From positions 1 to 38,447 of the forward strand of contig JAUIKY010000035.1 of NCBI GenBank assembly GCA_030430535.1: a stretch of DNA of 38,447 bases, read 5' to 3'. Below are positions 34,736 to 38,447 of this stretch, in pieces. The number at the start of each line of letters is the position of its first letter. The first letter of the stretch is position 1. The position numbers were made by a program, and so were the translations under genes. The notes under the pieces are model-generated. The model did no database searches. It was given only the letters and a program-made list of their open reading frames with translations, and was not told the DNA's origin. Source of the stretch: Bacteroidia bacterium (lineage in GTDB: Bacteria > Bacteroidota > Bacteroidia > Flavobacteriales > Flavobacteriaceae).

Positions 34736-35509
34736 ATGGATGCATATAGTCGCTTACTGCAAAATATTGAAAACGCCAAACCTTTAGAATTCAGTAATAT
34801 TTTTGATAACGTTATCGAGCTTTTTAAAAAAGTTTGGCTGAAAGGCTTTTTGGTGGTTTTGATTATGGTAGGGATAGCCATGCTTGTTGGTGTGGTGTTT
34901 TCGTTAATTGGTTTGGCGCCAAAAGGCAATCCGTTTATTGATGGGTTCGATATGGAAACCTATATTGAATTCTATTCGTCGAGTATTATCCAAAACATAC
35001 CGCAAACCATTTTGACCACTACGATAAGCTTGGCATTGGTTTCGGCGTTTTATAAAATCTGTATTCAATTTGATGCTGGAAAACAACAAGTGGTTGAAGA
35101 TTATTTCCAGTTCTTCAAAAAAGACTATTTTTCAAAATTATTGATGTTGGGTATTATCCATACGGGTATAGCTACGGTAACTCAGCTTTTGTTTTTTATA
35201 CCATATATTTATGCCATAGTGCCTCTAGCTTATTTTGCCATCATATTTGCTAATAACCCCGAACTGACTGAAATGGAAATAGTAAAAGCCAGTTTTGCTT
35301 TAGGTAATAAAAAATGGCTCATTACTTTCGGAACCTTGTTTGTAGCGGGTATTTTGGGCTTTTTAGGGATTCTTGGCTGCGGGATAGGCATTTTATTTAC
35401 TATTTCTATAGTGTATCTCCCCACATTTTTTATTTACAAAGAAGTTGTTGGGTTTGATGATACCAACGAAATCGATTTGATAGGAGAACAAAACGATACC
35501 GATTTTTAA
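34736..35509 (+). CDS. Multi-pass membrane protein, paralog A (257 aa)
   Basis: Hydrophobic protein with about six membrane segments. The soluble start NIENAKPLEFSNIFDNVIELFKKVWLKG is near-identical in pattern to the next gene, and the paired block NPELTEMEIVKASFALGNKKWLITFG is also shared. No catalytic motif is visible. Start chosen at ATG 34736. The function is unknown. Adjacent duplication suggests a two-subunit membrane complex. Confidence 0.7.
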   Translation: MDAYSRLLQNIENAKPLEFSNIFDNVIELFKKVWLKGFLVVLIMVGIAMLVGVVFSLIGLAPKGNPFIDGFDMETYIEFYSSSIIQNIPQTILTTTISLALVSAFYKICIQFDAGKQQVVEDYFQFFKKDYFSKLLMLGIIHTGIATVTQLLFFIPYIYAIVPLAYFAIIFANNPELTEMEIVKASFALGNKKWLITFGTLFVAGILGFLGILGCGIGILFTISIVYLPTFFIYKEVVGFDDTNEIDLIGEQNDTDF

Positions 35510-35527
35510 TATTAAACAAACAAAAAC

Positions 35528-36295
35528 ATGAGTACAGTGAATAGTTTACTTGAAAAAGTAGAAAATGCTAAAGCACTTGATTTTGGCGATATTTTTAATA
35601 AAAGCATCGAACTTTTTAAAAAAGTGTGGCTTCAGGGCTTGGTGATGTTGCTATTAACCATGGTTTTGATGATACCTTTTTACATTGTAATGTATTTACC
35701 CTTAATAGCTATGGGGATTTTTGACCCCGAAGCAATGCAGCAAGGCGGGCAGCCAGATGTAGCTATGCTTATTCCATTCTACATATTAATGGTGGTGTTA
35801 ATGTTTTTCGCTATGGTTATTGCATTTGCACTAAAATCGGCGTTTTACAGAATTTGTAAGTTTAAAGATTTTAATGAAGCCACATCCGACGATTATTTTT
35901 ATTTTTTCAAAAAGCCATATTTAGGAAAAACCATCAAACTGGCGGCTATAACCTTCGGTATTTCGCTTTTGGCAACACTATTATGTGTGCTACCTATAAT
36001 TTATGTTATGGTGCCTCTGGCATTAATTAATGTTATTTATGCTTTTAATCCCGATTTGGAAGCTTCCGATATTGTAAAAGTAGGCTTCAAGTTAGGAAAC
36101 AAAAAGTGGTTGATTACCTTTGGTTTAATGGTTGTAGCTGGGCTTTTGGCACAAATAGTAGGTATGGTAATGTGTTTTGTGGGCGTGTTTGTAACAGCAT
36201 CATTTGCTTATTTGCCCCACTATTTTATATATAAAGATACCATCGGTTTTAAAGAGCAAAACCCCATCGATGAAATAGGGAAACCAATAGAATAA
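35528..36295 (+). CDS. Multi-pass membrane protein, paralog B (255 aa)
   Basis: Tandem paralog of the preceding gene (shared VENAKALDFGDIFNKSIELFKKVW start and NPDLEASDIVKVGFKLGNKKWLITFG block, similar topology with about six segments), 18 nt apart and co-transcribed. It ends IDEIGKP, matching IDLIGEQ at the end of paralog A. It is followed by a strong terminator. Function not assigned. Confidence 0.7.
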   Translation: MSTVNSLLEKVENAKALDFGDIFNKSIELFKKVWLQGLVMLLLTMVLMIPFYIVMYLPLIAMGIFDPEAMQQGGQPDVAMLIPFYILMVVLMFFAMVIAFALKSAFYRICKFKDFNEATSDDYFYFFKKPYLGKTIKLAAITFGISLLATLLCVLPIIYVMVPLALINVIYAFNPDLEASDIVKVGFKLGNKKWLITFGLMVVAGLLAQIVGMVMCFVGVFVTASFAYLPHYFIYKDTIGFKEQNPIDEIGKPIE

Positions 36296-36306
36296 ATTTT
36301 AAACGA

Positions 36307-36354
36307 ACACAAAAAGACCTGTTTTTACGATGGAAAAAGCAGGTTTTTTTGTGT
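36307..36354 (+). terminator. Terminator of the paralog-pair operon
   Basis: Long hairpin: outer acacaaaaa/tttttgtgt and inner acctg/caggt, with T tract, 11 nt after the stop. Confidence 0.85.
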
Positions 36355-36405
36355 GGTTAATATAGGGTTAATCCATAAAATGCTACAGATAAACTTTTTT
36401 TGATA

Positions 36406-36413
36406 TACATTTG
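36406..36413 (+). promoter_or_regulatory. topA promoter -7 box
   Basis: TACATTTG (TAnnTTTG) ends 19 nt before the topA ATG, giving a leader of about 15 nt. The -33 region is not clear. Confidence 0.5.
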
Positions 36414-36432
36414 TAGCTTCAAAAAGTGAAGT

Positions 36433-38447
36433 ATGGCGAAGAATTTAGTGATAGTAGAGTCTCCTGCAAAGGCAAAAACCATTGAAAAATTCCTTGGAAA
36501 GGATTTTAAGGTCGAGTCCAGTTTTGGGCATATTGCCGATCTGCCTTCCAAAGAGTTGGGGGTTAATGTTGACGGTGATTTCGAACCCAAGTATGAAGTT
36601 TCAAAAGACAAAAAAGCAGTTGTAAAAAAACTGAAAGATTTAGCAAAAAAAGCTGAGACCGTATGGTTGGCCAGTGATGAAGACCGCGAGGGAGAAGCCA
36701 TTGCATGGCACTTGGCGGAAACTTTAAAACTGGATAAAAACAAAACCAAACGTATTGTTTTTCACGAAATTACTAAGTCGGCCATCCAAAAAGCGATTGA
36801 AAACCCACGAGGGATCGATTACGATTTGGTAGATGCCCAACAAGCACGCCGCGTATTGGATAGAATTGTGGGGTACGAACTCTCGCCAGTTTTATGGCGA
36901 AAAGTGAAAGGCGGGCTTTCCGCAGGGCGTGTGCAGTCGGTTTCCGTACGTTTGATTGTTGAAAAGGAGCGTGAAATTGAAGCCTTTACACCCGAAGCAT
37001 CGTATCGTATTGATGCGGAGTTTTCAAATGAAGACGGGCAAACCTTTAAGGCCAAACTTCCAAAGAATTTTTCAACCAAAGAAGAGGCTCAAAAGTTTTT
37101 GGAGCAAAACGCCACTGCTGATTTTAAGGTTGCCGATTTAACCAAAAAACCGGCCAAAAAATCGCCCGCAGCACCGTTCACCACGTCAACATTACAGCAG
37201 GAAGCGTCGCGTAAATTATATTTTTCGGTAAGTAAAACCATGACTTTGGCGCAACGCCTTTATGAAGCGGGTTTGATTACTTATATGAGAACCGATAGTG
37301 TAAACTTATCGGACGAAGCCAGAAAAGGCGCCGAGGCCGAAATTAAGAATGCTTTTGGCAATAAATATAGCAAACCACGCAATTATACAGGTAAAACCAA
37401 AGGAGCACAAGAGGCTCACGAGGCCATTCGTCCAACCAGTTTTGCGACGCATTCGGTGGATATTGATAGAGACCAAGCCCGTTTGTACGATCTAATTTGG
37501 AAACGTGCCATTGCATCGCAAATGAGCGAGGCCGAGTTGGAGCGTACCAATGTTAAAATTAGTGCTTCTACGCATAACGAAACCTTTACCGCAAATGGTG
37601 AGGTAATCACTTTCGACGGATTCTTAAAAGTGTACTTGGAAGGTACTGATGACGAAGATGTAGAGCAAGACGGTATGTTGCCAGCTATGAAAGTAAACGA
37701 AACCTTGTTGAACAGTTTTATTACGGCTACGGAGCGCTATACGCGACCGCCAGCCCGATACACCGAAGCGTCTTTAGTGAAAAAATTGGAAGAATTGGGT
37801 ATTGGTCGTCCGTCAACTTACGCACCTACTATTTCAACCATTCAAAATCGAAATTATATTGAAAAAGGTTCGGTTGATGGTGAGGAACGCCAATATTCGC
37901 AACTCAAACTTCAAAACGGTAAAATAAAGGACATCACTTTAACCGAAAAAGTAGGTTCCGATAAAGGAAAATTGGTGCCAACCGATATCGGTATGATTGT
38001 AACCGATTTTTTGGTAAACCATTTTGATGCCATTTTAGATTACAATTTCACCGCCAAAGTAGAAGAGGATTTTGACGATATAGCCGAAGGTAAGGAAGAT
38101 TGGCAAAAAATGATGAAATCCTTTTACAAAGACTTTCACCCCGTTGTTGAAGATGTAAAAGAAAACGCCGATAGGGAATCGGGTGAACGTATTTTGGGTA
38201 CCGATCCTAAAACCGGTAAGCAAGTCAGTGTTCGTTTGGGAAGATTCGGGCCTATGGTGCAAATTGGTACGGTGGATGATGAAGAAAAACCACAATTTGC
38301 CAGTTTAAGTCCCGATCAGCAATTAAACACCATTACCTATGAGGAAGCGATGGATTTATTTAAGCTTCCAAAGGAATTGGGACAGTATGAAGGCGAAACG
38401 GTAGAGGTGAATAATGGTCGGTTTGGCCCATACGTTAAATTTGGCGA
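36433..38447 (+). CDS. topA: DNA topoisomerase I (5' part, runs off the window)
   Basis: Type IA topoisomerase that relaxes negative supercoils. ATG 36433 opens MAKNLVIVESPAKAKTIEKFLG, the TOPRIM start (Glu9). It continues with TOPRIM acidic residues in WLASDEDREGEAIAWHL, the RRVLDRIVGYELSPVLWRKV and GGLSAGRVQSVSVRLIVE cores, and the active-site Tyr284 in GLITYMRTDSVNLS. The visible 671 codons cover the TOPRIM domain, the central domain and the start of the zinc-ribbon-like C-terminal repeats (GTDPKTGKQVSVRLGRFGPMVQ, NNGRFGPYVKFG). The remaining C-terminus lies beyond the window. Confidence 0.97.
   Translation, partial: MAKNLVIVESPAKAKTIEKFLGKDFKVESSFGHIADLPSKELGVNVDGDFEPKYEVSKDKKAVVKKLKDLAKKAETVWLASDEDREGEAIAWHLAETLKLDKNKTKRIVFHEITKSAIQKAIENPRGIDYDLVDAQQARRVLDRIVGYELSPVLWRKVKGGLSAGRVQSVSVRLIVEKEREIEAFTPEASYRIDAEFSNEDGQTFKAKLPKNFSTKEEAQKFLEQNATADFKVADLTKKPAKKSPAAPFTTSTLQQEASRKLYFSVSKTMTLAQRLYEAGLITYMRTDSVNLSDEARKGAEAEIKNAFGNKYSKPRNYTGKTKGAQEAHEAIRPTSFATHSVDIDRDQARLYDLIWKRAIASQMSEAELERTNVKISASTHNETFTANGEVITFDGFLKVYLEGTDDEDVEQDGMLPAMKVNETLLNSFITATERYTRPPARYTEASLVKKLEELGIGRPSTYAPTISTIQNRNYIEKGSVDGEERQYSQLKLQNGKIKDITLTEKVGSDKGKLVPTDIGMIVTDFLVNHFDAILDYNFTAKVEEDFDDIAEGKEDWQKMMKSFYKDFHPVVEDVKENADRESGERILGTDPKTGKQVSVRLGRFGPMVQIGTVDDEEKPQFASLSPDQQLNTITYEEAMDLFKLPKELGQYEGETVEVNNGRFGPYVKFG

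Noticed and set aside
36433-38447. Long open frames on the minus strand across topA
   Set aside because: They run antisense to a continuous, motif-complete topoisomerase I gene, with no recognisable domain of their own.

Overview
The window is chromosomal DNA of a marine-type Flavobacteriaceae (Bacteroidetes). This rests on a giant T9SS type A sorting-domain protein, an exosortase XrtF locus, an HYC_CC_PP-type protein, Bacteroidetes promoters (TAnnTTTG -7 boxes), and flavobacterial gene orders such as mreBCD-mrdA-rodA and miaB / sigma-54 activator / lptE / secG / groES / groL. I see no rRNA, tRNA, CRISPR, phage or transposase gene.

Layout. 1-6358 is accessory: a small secreted orphan gene with a TTG start (138-644, minus) boxed by perfect 13-bp inverted repeats, a 1648-aa T9SS-exported LamG protein (974-5920, plus), and a decayed membrane-protein gene (6054-6287, minus). 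The two minus-strand orphans share a 42-bp flanking repeat and look like units of one cassette-like family. 6359-12772 (minus) holds a lipoprotein-type peptide deformylase and the rod-shape operon mreB-mreC-mreD-mrdA-rodA. 12952-15170 (minus) holds purH and a GAF/fRMsr-like gene. 15300-16293 (plus) is xrtF with its partner. 16352-21566 (plus) is a metal-handling cluster: HYC_CC_PP protein, HMA-MauE fusion, TonB-dependent receptor with a Cys-Cys pair in the plug, periplasmic HMA protein, then a chromate-family transporter. 21813-24275 (minus) is an ECF sigma factor / anti-sigma-like / outer-membrane protein operon. 24426-24512 (plus) may be a 28-codon gene. 24718-32607 (minus) runs miaB, sigma-54 activator, toxin-antitoxin pair, lptE, TPR protein, secG, groES, groL. 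32776-36295 (plus) has two lipoproteins and a pair of paralogous multi-pass membrane proteins. topA starts at 36433 and runs off the right edge.

Genes working together: MreBCD, PBP2 and RodA form the elongasome. LptE, SecG and GroESL serve envelope assembly and protein folding or export. The HMA/TonB/HYC set probably moves a soft metal (copper-like) across the envelope.

Intergenic DNA is rich in palindromic repeats: five copies of an attcccgc-4 nt-gcgggaat hairpin, two 158-bp MITE-like copies about 96% identical (21648-21805 and 29483-29640), and GTCATTGC...GCAATGAC elements. No single spectacular new system is evident. The best leads are the cassette-like units flanking the T9SS gene, the exported peptide deformylase, and the Cys-Cys-bearing metal cluster.
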